From Tagaea sp. (GTDB lineage Bacteria > Pseudomonadota > Alphaproteobacteria > CACIAM-22H2), in assembly GCA_023653245.1 (NCBI GenBank), contig JAMNXK010000036.1, positions 1 to 10,608 on the forward strand: a DNA stretch of 10,608 nucleotides, written 5' to 3'. Below the pieces are notes generated by a model, which was not told the origin of the DNA, made no database searches, and saw nothing but the letters and a program-made list of their open reading frames with translations. How positions within the stretch are numbered: position 1 is the first letter of the stretch; each line of letters begins with the position of its first letter. The translations under genes and the position numbers were made by a program. Below are positions 1-8,389 of this stretch, in pieces.

Positions 1-1088
1 CGCTGCACGGCATGCCGATCGGCGTGAAGGATCTGATCGACACGGCGGCGCTGCCGACGACCTACGGCTCGGCGATCTATCGCGGGCATCGGCCGAAGAA
101 GGACGCGGCTTGCGTGAAGACGCTCGTTTCCGCGGGCGCGATCGTGCTCGGCAAGACCGTGTCGACCGAGTTCGCCTATTTCTCGCCGGGCCCCACGGTC
201 AATCCGCATTTGCCCGGCCATACGCCGGGCGGCTCGTCCTCGGGCTCGGCCGCCGCCGTCGCCGACGGGCAAGTCACGCTTGCCATCGGCACGCAGACCG
301 CCGGCTCGGTGATCCGCCCGGCGGCCTATTGCGGCGTGGTCGGCTACAAGGGCTCGTCGAGCTGGACGACGCTCGAAGGGATCAAGCCCTTCGCGCCGTC
401 GCTCGACACGCTGGGCTTCTTCGCCCGCGCGGTCGCCGATCTCGATCTGATCCGCCGCGCTTTCGGTTCGAAGCCGATCGCGGGCCTGACCGACATCGCC
501 GCGACGGCGGCGCCCAAGATCGCCTTCTGCCGCACGCCGTTCTGGCGCGAGGCCGACGAGGACACCAAGCGCTTGTTCGAGCGCGTGGTCGTCAAGCTCT
601 CCAAAGCCGGCGTGCGCGTGGCGCAGTACGACATGCCGGGCGAATTCGACGGGCTCAACGACGCGCAAGTCGCGATCATGGCCAAGGAAGCGACGCGCGC
701 CCTCGCGCTCGAGCGCGAGAAGCATGCCGACGCGCTCTCCGCCAAGCTCAAGGAGCTGCTCGATCGCGGCGACAAGGTGGGCGTGCGCGAGGAGACGGCC
801 GCCAAGGCGCTGGCGACCAAGTGCCGGAATCTGCTCGCCCAAGCCATGCGCGATTTCGATCTGATCCTGACCCCGGCCGCGACGGGGGCCGCCCCCAAGG
901 GGCTCGACGCCACCGGCGATCCGGTCTTCAACCGGTCCTGGACGCTGCTCGGCAATCCTTCTCTGGCGCTGCCCGCCGGCAAGGCGGCGAACGGCCTACC
1001 CCTGGCGATCCAGCTGATCGGGCGGACGGGCGAGGATTCCGAGACGATCCGCGCCGCCGCTTGGGTCGAAGCGGCGCTGAAGGCCTGA
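1..1088 (+). CDS. Amidase-signature family hydrolase, 5'-truncated by the window edge
   Basis: This is an amidase-signature (AS) enzyme, a Ser-cisSer-Lys hydrolase acting on amide bonds, probably in the cytoplasm. The frame is open from base 3 and reads L-H-G-M-P-I-G-V-K-D. In AS enzymes that motif lies some 60-80 residues into the protein, so the ATG at 12 is internal and the true start is upstream of the window. Counting that Met as 1, the catalytic Lys is K6 (GVKD). The glycine/serine-rich motif PGGSSSGSA gives the cis-Ser S75. The nucleophile is S99 in GTQTAGSVIRPAA. The S75-S99 spacing of 24 equals that of the FAAH triad (S217/S241), so the site looks intact. The GTQTAGSVIR version differs from the GTDGGGSIR version of the amidase at 8390, so the two are not recent duplicates. 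Its TGA directly abuts the stop of the convergent ATPase gene. Substrate is unknown. Confidence 0.93.
   Translation, partial: LHGMPIGVKDLIDTAALPTTYGSAIYRGHRPKKDAACVKTLVSAGAIVLGKTVSTEFAYFSPGPTVNPHLPGHTPGGSSSGSAAAVADGQVTLAIGTQTAGSVIRPAAYCGVVGYKGSSSWTTLEGIKPFAPSLDTLGFFARAVADLDLIRRAFGSKPIAGLTDIAATAAPKIAFCRTPFWREADEDTKRLFERVVVKLSKAGVRVAQYDMPGEFDGLNDAQVAIMAKEATRALALEREKHADALSAKLKELLDRGDKVGVREETAAKALATKCRNLLAQAMRDFDLILTPAATGAAPKGLDATGDPVFNRSWTLLGNPSLALPAGKAANGLPLAIQLIGRTGEDSETIRAAAWVEAALKA
1055..1076 (-). terminator. Candidate hairpin just downstream of the ABC operon, inside the amidase 3' end
   Basis: A perfect 8-bp stem (CGCCGCTT / AAGCGGCG) with a 6-nt loop begins 12 nt beyond the stop codon of the last ABC gene, reading on the minus strand. 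No T-run follows on either strand, so it is not a canonical intrinsic terminator. It could stabilise the 3' end of the ABC mRNA or help Rho-dependent termination. It lies in coding sequence of the convergent amidase, so codon constraint and GC-rich composition could also produce it by chance. Confidence 0.25.
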
Positions 1089-2053
1089 TCAACGCAAGTG
1101 GCACGCCGCCTTGTGGCCGGGCGAGAGCTCGCGCAAGGCGGGCTCCTCGGTCTTGCAGCGCGCGACCGCGTAGGGGCAGCGCGTGTGGAAGCGGCAGCCC
1201 GACGGCGGATTGACCGGCGAAGGCACGTCGCCCGCCAGGATCAAGCGCTTGCGCTTGGTCTTGGGATCGGGCTGCGGGGCGGCGGCGAGCAGCGCTTCGG
1301 TGTAGGGATGCTGCGGCGTGGCGAAGAGCGTCTTCTTGTCGGCGATCTCGACGATCTTGCCCAGATACATCACCGCCACGCGGTGGCTGATGTGTTCGAC
1401 CACCGCCAGATCGTGCGCCACGAACAGATACGACAAGCCGAACTCGGCCTGCAGGTCCATGAGCAGGTTCACGACCTGCGCCTGGACCGAAACGTCCAGC
1501 GCCGACACGGGCTCGTCGGCGAGGATGAGCTTGGGCCGCACGGCGAGCGCGCGCGCGATCCCAAGGCGCTGGCGCTGCCCGCCCGAGAATTCGTACGGGT
1601 ACTTGGCCATCTGCTCGGGCCGCAGGCCGACTTTTTCGAACAGCCAGGCGACGCGCTCGCGCGCTTCCTTGCCCTTGGCGAGGCCGAAATTTTCGAGCGG
1701 TTCGGCGACGATCGCGCCCGCCGTCAGGCGCGGCGAGAGCGAGGAATAGGGATCCTGGAACACGATCTGCAGGTCGCGCCGGTGCTTCCACATCTCGGCG
1801 CGGCTCAAACCGTCCAGGCGCGCGCCGTCGAGTTCGATCGTGCCGGAATCCGGCTCGATGAGCTTGAGGATCGTCTTGCCCGCGGTCGACTTGCCGCAGC
1901 CGCTTTCGCCGACCACGCCCAGCGTCTCGCCCGCATTGACCTGGAACGAGATCCCATCGACCGCGTGGACCTTGGCGGTGACGCGCTGCAGGACGCCCGT
2001 GCGGATCGGGAAATGCTTCGTGAGGCCGACGACGTTCAGCAGCGGGGCGGGGC

Positions 2054-2057
<4 letters not shown>
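1089..2057 (-). CDS. Dipeptide/oligopeptide ABC transporter ATP-binding protein (DppF/OppF-type)
   Basis: This is the second of two paired ATPases that power the peptide-type importer at the inner face of the membrane. The 322-residue length is normal for the family. It has Walker [10 protein letters not shown] (50-58), Q-loop Q101 ([12 protein letters not shown]), signature FSGGQ (157-161), Walker B LILADEP (177-183), D-loop SALD (185-188) and H-loop H215. The C-terminal oligopeptide-transporter extension starts around HPYTEALL. It carries four cysteines spaced C-x5-C-x6-C-x17-C, the arrangement known to hold a [4Fe-4S] cluster in DppD-type ATPases. The ATG start overlaps the stop of the upstream ATPase gene by 4 nt (ATGA), and a GAGG lies 6 nt before it, so translational coupling is likely. 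It is the last gene of the operon. The name DppF versus OppF cannot be decided because substrate specificity lies in the binding protein. Confidence 0.96.
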
Positions 2058-3022
<965 letters not shown>

Positions 3023-3040
<18 letters not shown>

Positions 3041-3297
3041 TTGGAATCACCTGCGCCGGAGGAATTTTTCGTCGCGGGTAGGAGAAGGGCGAAGGCGCGT
3101 AGTGGTGCATACGCGCGAGCCCTTCGACGCCCTCCGCGACGAAAAAGGCCCCGGCCCAATTGGGTTGGGTTCCGGCGGGCGCCCGCTTTGTCGCGGCCCT
3201 CGCCGATAGTGCCGCTATCGGTTTCGGGTCCGCTCCGCGCGGATCGCACGCGCCGGAAGCCCAACGCAGGCGGTTCCAAGTGGCCGAGAAAGGCTCT
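3023..3297. repeat. 275-bp palindromic (MITE/RPE-like) element with 33-bp terminal inverted repeats
   Basis: The arms 3023-3055 and 3265-3297 are inverted repeats matching at 30 of 33 positions; the outer 24 bp differ at one base. Inside are nested dyads. One is a perfect 13-bp pair, 3065-3077 with 3134-3146. Within it, 3084-3090 pairs with 3119-3125 and 3095-3101 with 3110-3116. There is a 10-bp palindrome CCCAATTGGG (3155-3164), an imperfect pair 3165-3177 with 3251-3264, a hairpin CCGATAG-TGCCG-CTATCGG (3203-3221) and a palindrome TCCGCGCGGA (3234-3243). No transposase is encoded and no clear target duplication is seen. Exact removal joins ATG-ACA to AAT-CTC-CTC in frame and restores an ATGA overlap between neighbouring genes, which argues for insertion. 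It resembles palindromic repeat families that insert into coding DNA, such as Rickettsia palindromic elements, in architecture only. I do not recognise the family. Confidence 0.8.
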
Positions 3298-3303
3298 TGT
3301 CAT
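3037..3303 (-). CDS. 88-residue ORF running through the palindromic element; possible coupling peptide
   Basis: An ATG overlapping the permease C stop codon (ATGA) opens an 88-codon frame that crosses nearly the whole element. It ends in a TGA that overlaps the GTG start of the following ATPase (GTGA). The product is very basic and low in complexity, with runs such as [10 protein letters not shown] near residues 56-65, and has no recognisable domain or membrane segment. The ATG is probably the ancestral ATPase start, since codons 1-2 (M-T) are outside the element. The ORF may matter less for its peptide than for carrying ribosomes to the GTG. It may equally be an accident of a GC-rich sequence poor in stop codons. 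That it is translated is inferred, not shown. Confidence 0.35.
3047..3052 (-). promoter_or_regulatory. Shine-Dalgarno sequence inside the element's terminal repeat
   Basis: On the minus strand, AGGTGA lies 6 nt before the GTG start of the DppD/OppD-type ATPase. Both lie inside the left terminal repeat arm. The matching position of the other arm reads AGGCGG, a poorer match to the anti-Shine-Dalgarno sequence. This site decides the choice of the GTG start over any start upstream. Confidence 0.6.
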
Positions 3304-4175
3304 AGGCGGCGCGCCAGACGCGGGTCGAGGGCGTCGCGCCAGCCGTCGCCGAGCATGTTGATGGCGAGCACGGTCACCGACAGGAAGGCCGCCGGAATCA
3401 AGATCAGATGCGGACGGATTTGGAAGAAGGCGCGGCCTTCGGCGATGATGTTGCCCCAAGTCGGGATCGAAGGCGGCAGGCCGGCGCCGATGAAGGACAA
3501 GATCGCCTCGGTGATGATCGCCGAGGCGCAGATATAGGTCGCCTGCACCAGCAAGGGCGCGATCGTGTTGGGCAGGATGTGGCGGTAGAGGATCTTGACC
3601 GTCGAGGTGCCCGAGGCGATCGCGGCCTCCACGAAAGGCTGTTCGCGCAAGCTCAGCACCACGCCGCGCACCAGGCGCGTGACGCGCGGGATTTCGGCGA
3701 TCGCGATGGCGACGATGACGTTCTCCAGGCTCGCCTTGGTCAGCGCCATCAGCGCGATCGCCAGCAGCACGGCCGGGATCGCCATCAGCCCGTCCATCAC
3801 GCGCATCAAGATCGCGTCGACCCAACGATTGAAGCCGGAGACCAGCCCGAAGAACAACCCCGCGGTCACCGCGAACAGCGCCACCATGAAGCCCACGAAC
3901 AGCGACGCGCGCGCGCCGTAGACCACACGGCTGTAGATGTCGCGGCCCAGATGGTCGGTGCCGAACCAGTATTGCGCCGAGGGCGGGCGGAAGCGGCGGA
4001 TCGGCGACAGCGCCGTCGGGTCTTGCGTGCCCAGATAGGGGGCGAAGACGGCGATGCCGAGCGCGACGAGCAGCAGCCCGCCGCCGATCACGATCGACAG
4101 GTTGCGCACCCACCACGGGCGGCGCTTGCCGTCGAGGGCGGATTGCGGCGCGGGTCCGACGACGGTCAGGGCCAT
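3300..4175 (-). CDS. Dipeptide/oligopeptide ABC transporter permease (DppC/OppC-type)
   Basis: This is the second inner-membrane permease of the importer, 291 residues. A short cytoplasmic N-terminus (to about residue 25) precedes the first membrane helix (IVIGGGLLLVALGIAVFAPYL). This is followed by the family-typical periplasmic stretch YWFGTDHLGRDIYSRVVYGARASL. The remaining helices form the BPD_transp_1 domain. The EAA loop that docks onto the ATPases is recognisable in PFVEAAIASGTSTVKILYRHILPN. The protein ends DPRLARRL, a normal family C-terminus, so the downstream element did not damage it. The start ATG lies 4 nt after the permease B stop and has no clear Shine-Dalgarno sequence, which suggests coupling to permease B. 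Its TGA overlaps an ATG that now opens an ORF in the element and was probably once the ATPase D start. Confidence 0.95.
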   Translation of the reverse strand: MALTVVGPAPQSALDGKRRPWWVRNLSIVIGGGLLLVALGIAVFAPYLGTQDPTALSPIRRFRPPSAQYWFGTDHLGRDIYSRVVYGARASLFVGFMVALFAVTAGLFFGLVSGFNRWVDAILMRVMDGLMAIPAVLLAIALMALTKASLENVIVAIAIAEIPRVTRLVRGVVLSLREQPFVEAAIASGTSTVKILYRHILPNTIAPLLVQATYICASAIITEAILSFIGAGLPPSIPTWGNIIAEGRAFFQIRPHLILIPAAFLSVTVLAINMLGDGWRDALDPRLARRL

Positions 4176-4179
4176 CGGC

Positions 4180-5121
4180 TCAATACCGGATGCGCGGATC
4201 GAAGAGCGTGTAGCTCAGATCGACCAGCAGGTTGATGAGGACGTAGACGAAGGAGAACATCAGGATCACGCCCTGGATGATCGGATAGTCGCGCCGCAGG
4301 ATCGCGTCGACCGTCATGCGCCCGAGGCCCGGAATCGCGAACACGCTTTCGGTCACCACGACGCCGCCGATCAGCAGCGCCACCCCGATGCCGATCACGG
4401 TGACGATGGGCACGGCCGCGTTCTTGAGCGCATGGCCGAGCAGCACCTTGTCGGTGCGCAAGCCCTTGGCGTTGGCCGTACGCACGTAGTCTTGCGACAG
4501 CACGTCGAGCATCGCGGCGCGCGTCATGCGCGCGATCAGCGCGATGTAGATGGTGCCCAGCGCCAAGGCGGGCAGGATCATCTGGCGCAGGAACGGCCAG
4601 AAGCCTTCGCGGATCGAGGTGAAGCCCTGCACGGGCAGCCAATCGAGCTCCAGCGAGAAAAAGAAGATGAGCAGATAGCCGAGCACGAAGACCGGCACCG
4701 AGAAGCCGAACACCGCGAAGACCATGACCATGCGGTCGATCCAGCCGCCGGCCTTCCAGGCGGCGACCACGCCCAGCGGCACGGCGACGGCGACCGCGAA
4801 GATCAGCGTGACGATCGCGAGCGAGACGGTCGCTTCGACGCGCTGGCCGATCAGCGTGGAGACGGGAATGCCCGAGAAGATCGACGTGCCGAGATCGCCG
4901 TGCAGGATCGCCCACAGCCAGGTGCCGAAACGCACGAAGAAGGGCTGGTCGAGGCCCAGCGTGCGGCGGACCTTCTCGATGTCCTCGGTCGTGGCGATGT
5001 CGCCCGCGATGATCGCGGCCGGATCGCCGGGCGAGAAATAGAGCAGCGAGAAAACGAAAAGGGCCACCACCCCCATGACGGGGATGGTGGCCAGAAGGCG
5101 CCGGACGACGAATGCGAACAC
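4180..5121 (-). CDS. Dipeptide/oligopeptide ABC transporter permease (DppB/OppB-type)
   Basis: This is the first inner-membrane permease, 313 residues, typical in length for DppB/OppB. The N-terminus FVVRRLLATIPVMGVVALFVFSLLYFSPGDPA is the family's hallmark first helix. It is followed by a periplasmic segment with RRTLGLDQPFFVRFGTWLW and HGDLGTS. The BPD_transp_1 domain has an EAA loop in DYVRTANAKGLRTDKVLLGHALKN, and the protein ends in LFDPRIRY. The start is GTG, with GAGG placed 8 nt before it; no better in-frame start lies between it and the stop of the binding-protein gene 31 nt upstream. The start codon and ribosome site sit in an 11-bp stem-loop (5101-5141), which may lower permease translation relative to the binding protein. 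Confidence 0.95.
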   Translation of the reverse strand: MFAFVVRRLLATIPVMGVVALFVFSLLYFSPGDPAAIIAGDIATTEDIEKVRRTLGLDQPFFVRFGTWLWAILHGDLGTSIFSGIPVSTLIGQRVEATVSLAIVTLIFAVAVAVPLGVVAAWKAGGWIDRMVMVFAVFGFSVPVFVLGYLLIFFFSLELDWLPVQGFTSIREGFWPFLRQMILPALALGTIYIALIARMTRAAMLDVLSQDYVRTANAKGLRTDKVLLGHALKNAAVPIVTVIGIGVALLIGGVVVTESVFAIPGLGRMTVDAILRRDYPIIQGVILMFSFVYVLINLLVDLSYTLFDPRIRY

Positions 5122-5141
5122 TGCGTATCCTCGTCGTCCGG
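5101..5141 (-). promoter_or_regulatory. Stem-loop enclosing the permease B ribosome site and GTG start
   Basis: Positions 5101-5111 and 5131-5141 form a perfect 11-bp inverted repeat (CCGGACGACGA / TCGTCGTCCGG) around a 19-nt loop. On the transcript the 5' arm lies in the spacer after the binding-protein stop, the GTG sits in the loop, and the 3' arm lies in codons 4-8 of permease B. The GAGG of the Shine-Dalgarno sequence straddles the end of the 5' arm. Intercistronic hairpins after binding-protein genes are known to raise binding protein over permease, as in malE-malF. That role here is an inference. Confidence 0.5.
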
Positions 5142-5152
5142 CTCGTTTCGCG

Positions 5153-6730
5153 TCAGCGCTTGTCGACGTTCCAGAAGAACGGCACGGGCGAGATCAACAC
5201 GCCCGTCACGTTGCGCCGGTAGGCCGTCGGCTGCTGGAACATGCCCGTGGTGACGTAGGGCACTTCTTGATACGCCTGGACCTGCATCTGGCGCGCGAGG
5301 TCGAGCTGCTGGGCGGGCGTCGTCGCCGCGAGCCAGGCGTTGCGCAACTCTTCGATCTTCGGATCGGTCGGCCAGCCCGGCCAAGCGGCGTTGCCGTGGC
5401 CGCGCAGCGGCGCGTGGAGCGCCGGATTGATCACGTCGGGTCCGACCCACCAGGTGTGGAAGATCGACCAGCCGCCGGCGTCGGGCGCATTGCGGCTCGC
5501 GCGGCGCGTGAGCACCGAGCCCCAATCGGTCGCGACCAGTTCGACGTTCATACCCAGGCGCTTGAACAGATCCTCGGTGACCAGGCTTTGGGTGTGGTTG
5601 GTCGGGATGTCGGTCGGCGAGATGATGACCACCTTCTCGCCGCGATAGCCCGCTTCGCGCAGCATCGCGCGGGCGCGATCGAGGTTGCCGGACGCGGCCG
5701 CGCCGCCGGCGTCCGACGCCAGCGGCGTGCCGCAGGCGAAGAACGACTTGCATTCGCGGAAGTACTCCGGATTCCCCACGACCGCCTGCATGTATTCCTG
5801 CTGGTTGACGGCCGTCAGGATCGCGCGGCGGATCGCCGGGTTGTTGAACGGCGGGTGCAGATGGTTGAAGCGCAGCATCGCCACCGAACCCACCGGATCG
5901 ATGTTCTTGATCTCGATGTCGCGGTTGCGCGCGAGCTGGGGCAGCAGATCGAAGATCGGCTGTTCCCACCAATCGACCTCGCCTTGGGTCAACGCGGCGG
6001 CCGCGACGGCGGCGTCGGGAATGATGCGCCACTCGACGCGATCGACCTTCACGACCTTGCCGCCGGCGGCCCAGGACGGCGCCTCCGCGCGCGGCTTGTA
6101 GTCGGCGAAGCGCTCGTAGACCGCGCGCTGGCCGGGCACCCATTGGTCGCGCACGAAGCGGAACGGGCCGGAGCCCGTCGCGTCGGTGATCGGCGTGTTC
6201 GGATCGGTGTTGGCGATCCGCTCGGGCATGATGAAGGGGACTTGGCTGGACAGCTTGCCCAGCGCGTCGATCATCAGCGGGAAGGGCGTCTTCAGGCGGA
6301 TCGCGAAAGTCCGCTCGTCGACGATGTCGTAGCCGTCGACCGCCGTGGCCATCGTCTGGCCGAAGGAGTCGCGCACCGCCCAGCGCCGGATCGAGGCGGC
6401 CGCGTCCGCCCCGCGCACCGGCGTGCCGTCGTGGAAGCGCATGCCTTCGCGCAAGGTGAAGGTCCAGCGCAAGCCATCGGGGCTGGTCGTCCAGCGCTCG
6501 ACCATCTGCGGCTGGATCTTGAAGTTCTCGTCGGTCGCGAAAAGCGTGTCGTAGACGAGATAGCCGTGGTTGCGCACGACGTAGCCGGTGGTCGCGACGG
6601 GGTCGATCGCGGGCAGGTTGGAGTGCGGAATGAACCGCAACACCTTTTGCTGGGCGTCGGCCGTACCGGCGAAACCGATGGCGAGCGCGAAGGCGCCCGC
6701 GGCGGCAAGCCGTTTTAAGCTGGGTTTCAT
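5153..6730 (-). CDS. Periplasmic substrate-binding protein, family 5 (DppA/OppA-type)
   Basis: This is the receptor of the importer, which captures a peptide-like solute in the periplasm and delivers it to the permeases. It is 525 residues long, normal for SBP_bac_5. The N-terminus is a clear Sec signal peptide: KPSLKR basic region, hydrophobic LAAAGAFALAIGFAG, and A-D-A with likely cleavage after A26. There is no lipobox Cys. The mature protein shows family features: PQMVERWTTSPDGLRWTFTLREGMRFHDGTPV early on, GSGPFRFVRDQWVPGQRAVYERF in the middle, and the lobe-II pattern of NPAIRRAILTAVNQQEYMQAV. It starts at ATG with GGGAGG 7 nt upstream. It follows the MlrC-like gene after 96 nt and precedes permease B by 31 nt. 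Ligands in this family range from di- and oligopeptides to nickel, opines and glutathione, so the substrate is undetermined; neighbouring amide hydrolases favour a peptide or amide. Confidence 0.95.
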   Translation of the reverse strand: MKPSLKRLAAAGAFALAIGFAGTADAQQKVLRFIPHSNLPAIDPVATTGYVVRNHGYLVYDTLFATDENFKIQPQMVERWTTSPDGLRWTFTLREGMRFHDGTPVRGADAAASIRRWAVRDSFGQTMATAVDGYDIVDERTFAIRLKTPFPLMIDALGKLSSQVPFIMPERIANTDPNTPITDATGSGPFRFVRDQWVPGQRAVYERFADYKPRAEAPSWAAGGKVVKVDRVEWRIIPDAAVAAAALTQGEVDWWEQPIFDLLPQLARNRDIEIKNIDPVGSVAMLRFNHLHPPFNNPAIRRAILTAVNQQEYMQAVVGNPEYFRECKSFFACGTPLASDAGGAAASGNLDRARAMLREAGYRGEKVVIISPTDIPTNHTQSLVTEDLFKRLGMNVELVATDWGSVLTRRASRNAPDAGGWSIFHTWWVGPDVINPALHAPLRGHGNAAWPGWPTDPKIEELRNAWLAATTPAQQLDLARQMQVQAYQEVPYVTTGMFQQPTAYRRNVTGVLISPVPFFWNVDKR

Positions 6731-6795
6731 GGTGGACCTCCCGATTGATCCGGACGAAGGGGGTGCGTTGTCGTTGCGCCGGCCGGGGCCGACGA

Positions 6796-6811
6796 AGCCA
6801 AAAGCATGCCA
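6796..6811 (-). promoter_or_regulatory. Candidate sigma-54 (-24/-12) promoter for the binding-protein/ABC operon
   Basis: The minus strand reads TGGCATGCTTTTGGCT in the 96-nt gap between the MlrC-like gene and the binding-protein gene. It keeps the invariant GG-N10-GC spacing and differs from the core TGGCACG-N4-TTGCW at two positions. It would start transcription about 55 nt before the binding-protein ATG. Such matches arise by chance in GC-rich DNA, and no enhancer-binding protein gene is in the window. No clear sigma-70 promoter or intrinsic terminator was seen in the same gap (6731-6826). Confidence 0.3.
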
Positions 6812-6826
6812 CAGGTGGGGGCGGGA

Positions 6827-8326
6827 TCAAGCCTCCCGTGCGACCGGACCGGTGATCGGTTCCGCGTCGAGCGGATAGATGGGCCGGCTCAAATACCGGT
6901 AGGCGAGCTTGGAATTGTCCGACGTGGTCGCACCTTCGCCGTCCAAGGTGAACGTCGCGCGCGCGAGCGGGGCGAAGCCCGCGCGATAATGTATCCGCGA
7001 TTTCAGCAGCAGGAAGCGCCTTGCGGCGGGATCGATCCCGTTGGCGGTAAAGATTCCGGTGTCCCAGGGTTCGTGATGGCGCGACGTCACCACGATCTCC
7101 ATCCCGCCGGTCCGGAACACGGCCGTGGGGCCGGTCTCGACCCGCACGCCGGTATACATCGGCCCTTCGACGCGCCATTTGCCGTCGGCCAGGTTCTGCA
7201 CCGTTCCGGTCAGGCGCAAAGGCTTGCCCGCGAGCGCGACGCCCGGCATGGCGGTCTTGCCGCCCAGATCGAGGGTCAGCGTGGCGCCAACGCCCGCGCG
7301 GGCCATCGCTTCGACCGCAGCCGGATCCCACACGGCCGCGACGGCGACCTTGTCGAGCCCGGCTTTCAGCACCTCGCCGATCACCTTCATCACGTCCGAC
7401 GTGCCGCCCGAGCCGACATTGTCGGCGTGGTCGAGCAGCACGATGGGCGCGGCGTTGATCTCCTTGGCTTGGGCGATGGTGGCGGCGAGCGGGCGATGGA
7501 CGTAGACGAAGTCCCGGCGCGCGGCCCAGGCGCGATCGGCCAGATCTTGCGCGCCGCGCCGGGCGAGATCGGCATCGCCGTCGGCGACGACGATGGTCGA
7601 TGTGCCGGCGATGGGAATATCGGCGAGCGCGAAGCCGCCGAACACGCTGGCGCACAGCACGCCGGTCTGGGCTTCGAGCGCCGCCGCGCGCGCGACCAGG
7701 GATTTCATCGGCTCGTCGGCCGTGCCTTGGCGCAAAGTCTGCGAGAGCAGCGGCACCGGCGCCCAGGCCTGGACCGGCCGGCATTTGCCGTCCATCGCGT
7801 CGAGCACGACGCGGCCCGCGCGCTCGGCGACCTCGTACATGTCCACATGCGGATAGGTCTTGTAGCCGATCAGCGCCGTCGAATTGCGCACCATCGCTTC
7901 GGACAGATTGGCGTGCAGATCGCAGGTGACGGCGATCGGCAAACCCGGGCGCTTGGCGCGCATGCGCGCCAGCAGCTCGCCCTCGCCGTCGTCGGTGTGG
8001 TCGGCGACCATGGCACCATGCAGATCGAGAAGCGCGCCGTCGATGCCGTCGTCGAGCGCGTCGAGGATCGCGTCGGCGATGCGCTCGTAGGCGTCGCGCG
8101 TAACCTTGCCGCCGGGCATCGCTTCGGCCGCGACGGGCACCACGAACTCCGCACCGCGGTCGCGCGCGAGCTTCATATAGGCGGCGAGCGGCATGCGCGT
8201 GTCTTCGTAGGCGGCGCGCGCGTCGTCGCCCCAGGCCAGGCTCCACTCGGCGAACCGCGCGAGATCGGTGACCAGCGGCGAGAACGTGTTGGTCTCGTGC
8301 TTGAACATCGCAAGGAGCAGGCGCAT
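6827..8326 (-). CDS. MlrC-family (DUF1485) metallopeptidase-like protein
   Basis: This is a relative of MlrC, the last enzyme of microcystin breakdown in Sphingomonas, which hydrolyses a linear tetrapeptide; the wider family is common and mostly uncharacterised. At 499 residues it is full length. The N-terminal domain has HETNTFS (10-16), LLDLHGAM (99-106), CDLHANL (135-141) and YPHVDM (158-163). These His/Asp/Glu-rich motifs are consistent with a metal site. The C-terminal MlrC_C domain contains LLDHADNVGSGGTSD (297-311). The start MRLLLAMFKHETNTF matches the usual family N-terminus. Neither this ATG nor the one at codon 7 has a clear Shine-Dalgarno sequence. No signal peptide is seen, so it is probably cytoplasmic. 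It is divergent from the amidase at 8390 and upstream of the ABC genes on the same strand, which fits hydrolysis of the imported compound. Actual microcystin activity is not implied. Confidence 0.93.
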   Translation of the reverse strand: MRLLLAMFKHETNTFSPLVTDLARFAEWSLAWGDDARAAYEDTRMPLAAYMKLARDRGAEFVVPVAAEAMPGGKVTRDAYERIADAILDALDDGIDGALLDLHGAMVADHTDDGEGELLARMRAKRPGLPIAVTCDLHANLSEAMVRNSTALIGYKTYPHVDMYEVAERAGRVVLDAMDGKCRPVQAWAPVPLLSQTLRQGTADEPMKSLVARAAALEAQTGVLCASVFGGFALADIPIAGTSTIVVADGDADLARRGAQDLADRAWAARRDFVYVHRPLAATIAQAKEINAAPIVLLDHADNVGSGGTSDVMKVIGEVLKAGLDKVAVAAVWDPAAVEAMARAGVGATLTLDLGGKTAMPGVALAGKPLRLTGTVQNLADGKWRVEGPMYTGVRVETGPTAVFRTGGMEIVVTSRHHEPWDTGIFTANGIDPAARRFLLLKSRIHYRAGFAPLARATFTLDGEGATTSDNSKLAYRYLSRPIYPLDAEPITGPVAREA

Positions 8327-8389
8327 GGGTGCTATGCTTTGAACCGGGGAAGGGCTCGTGCGAGCATAACCGGTTTCCGGAGCGTTCCA
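8327..8389. promoter_or_regulatory. Divergent promoter/operator region between the MlrC-like and amidase genes
   Basis: Only 63 nt separate the two divergent start codons, so both promoters must overlap or extend into coding sequence. The region holds the dyad GCTCG-TG-CGAGC (8354-8365) and the perfect palindrome AACCGGTT (8368-8375). A copy of AACCGG lies at 8342-8347. Either dyad could be an operator for a dimeric regulator. No strong -35/-10 pair is evident: TTGAAC at 8339 and CATAAC at 8365 are weak and 20 nt apart. GGAG at 8379-8382 is the ribosome site of the amidase, 7 nt before its ATG. Confidence 0.4.

Noticed and set aside
3304..4116. Upstream part of the minus-strand frame that includes the 88-codon ORF
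   Set aside because: Before the ATG at 3303 this frame is a low-complexity shadow of permease C. Only the part after 3303 has a plausible start and context.
5075..6718. 547-residue plus-strand frame opposite the binding protein
   Set aside because: It is antisense to a clear SBP_bac_5 gene, with no recognisable domain and shadow composition.
6731..6795. CGGCC-CC-GGCCG dyad as an intrinsic terminator after the MlrC-like gene
   Set aside because: The stem is only 5 bp with a 2-nt loop and has no T-run. It is not distinguishable from GC-rich background.
6827..8326. Naming the MlrC-like protein a microcystin-degrading enzyme
   Set aside because: The family is broad, and no mlrA, mlrB or mlrD relatives are in the window. 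Only family membership is supported.
6806..8389. Upstream extension of the second amidase frame to a 992-residue protein
   Set aside because: The extension is antisense to the MlrC-like gene and has His/Arg/Asp-rich shadow composition. The amidase family N-terminus and a Shine-Dalgarno sequence fit the ATG at 8390.
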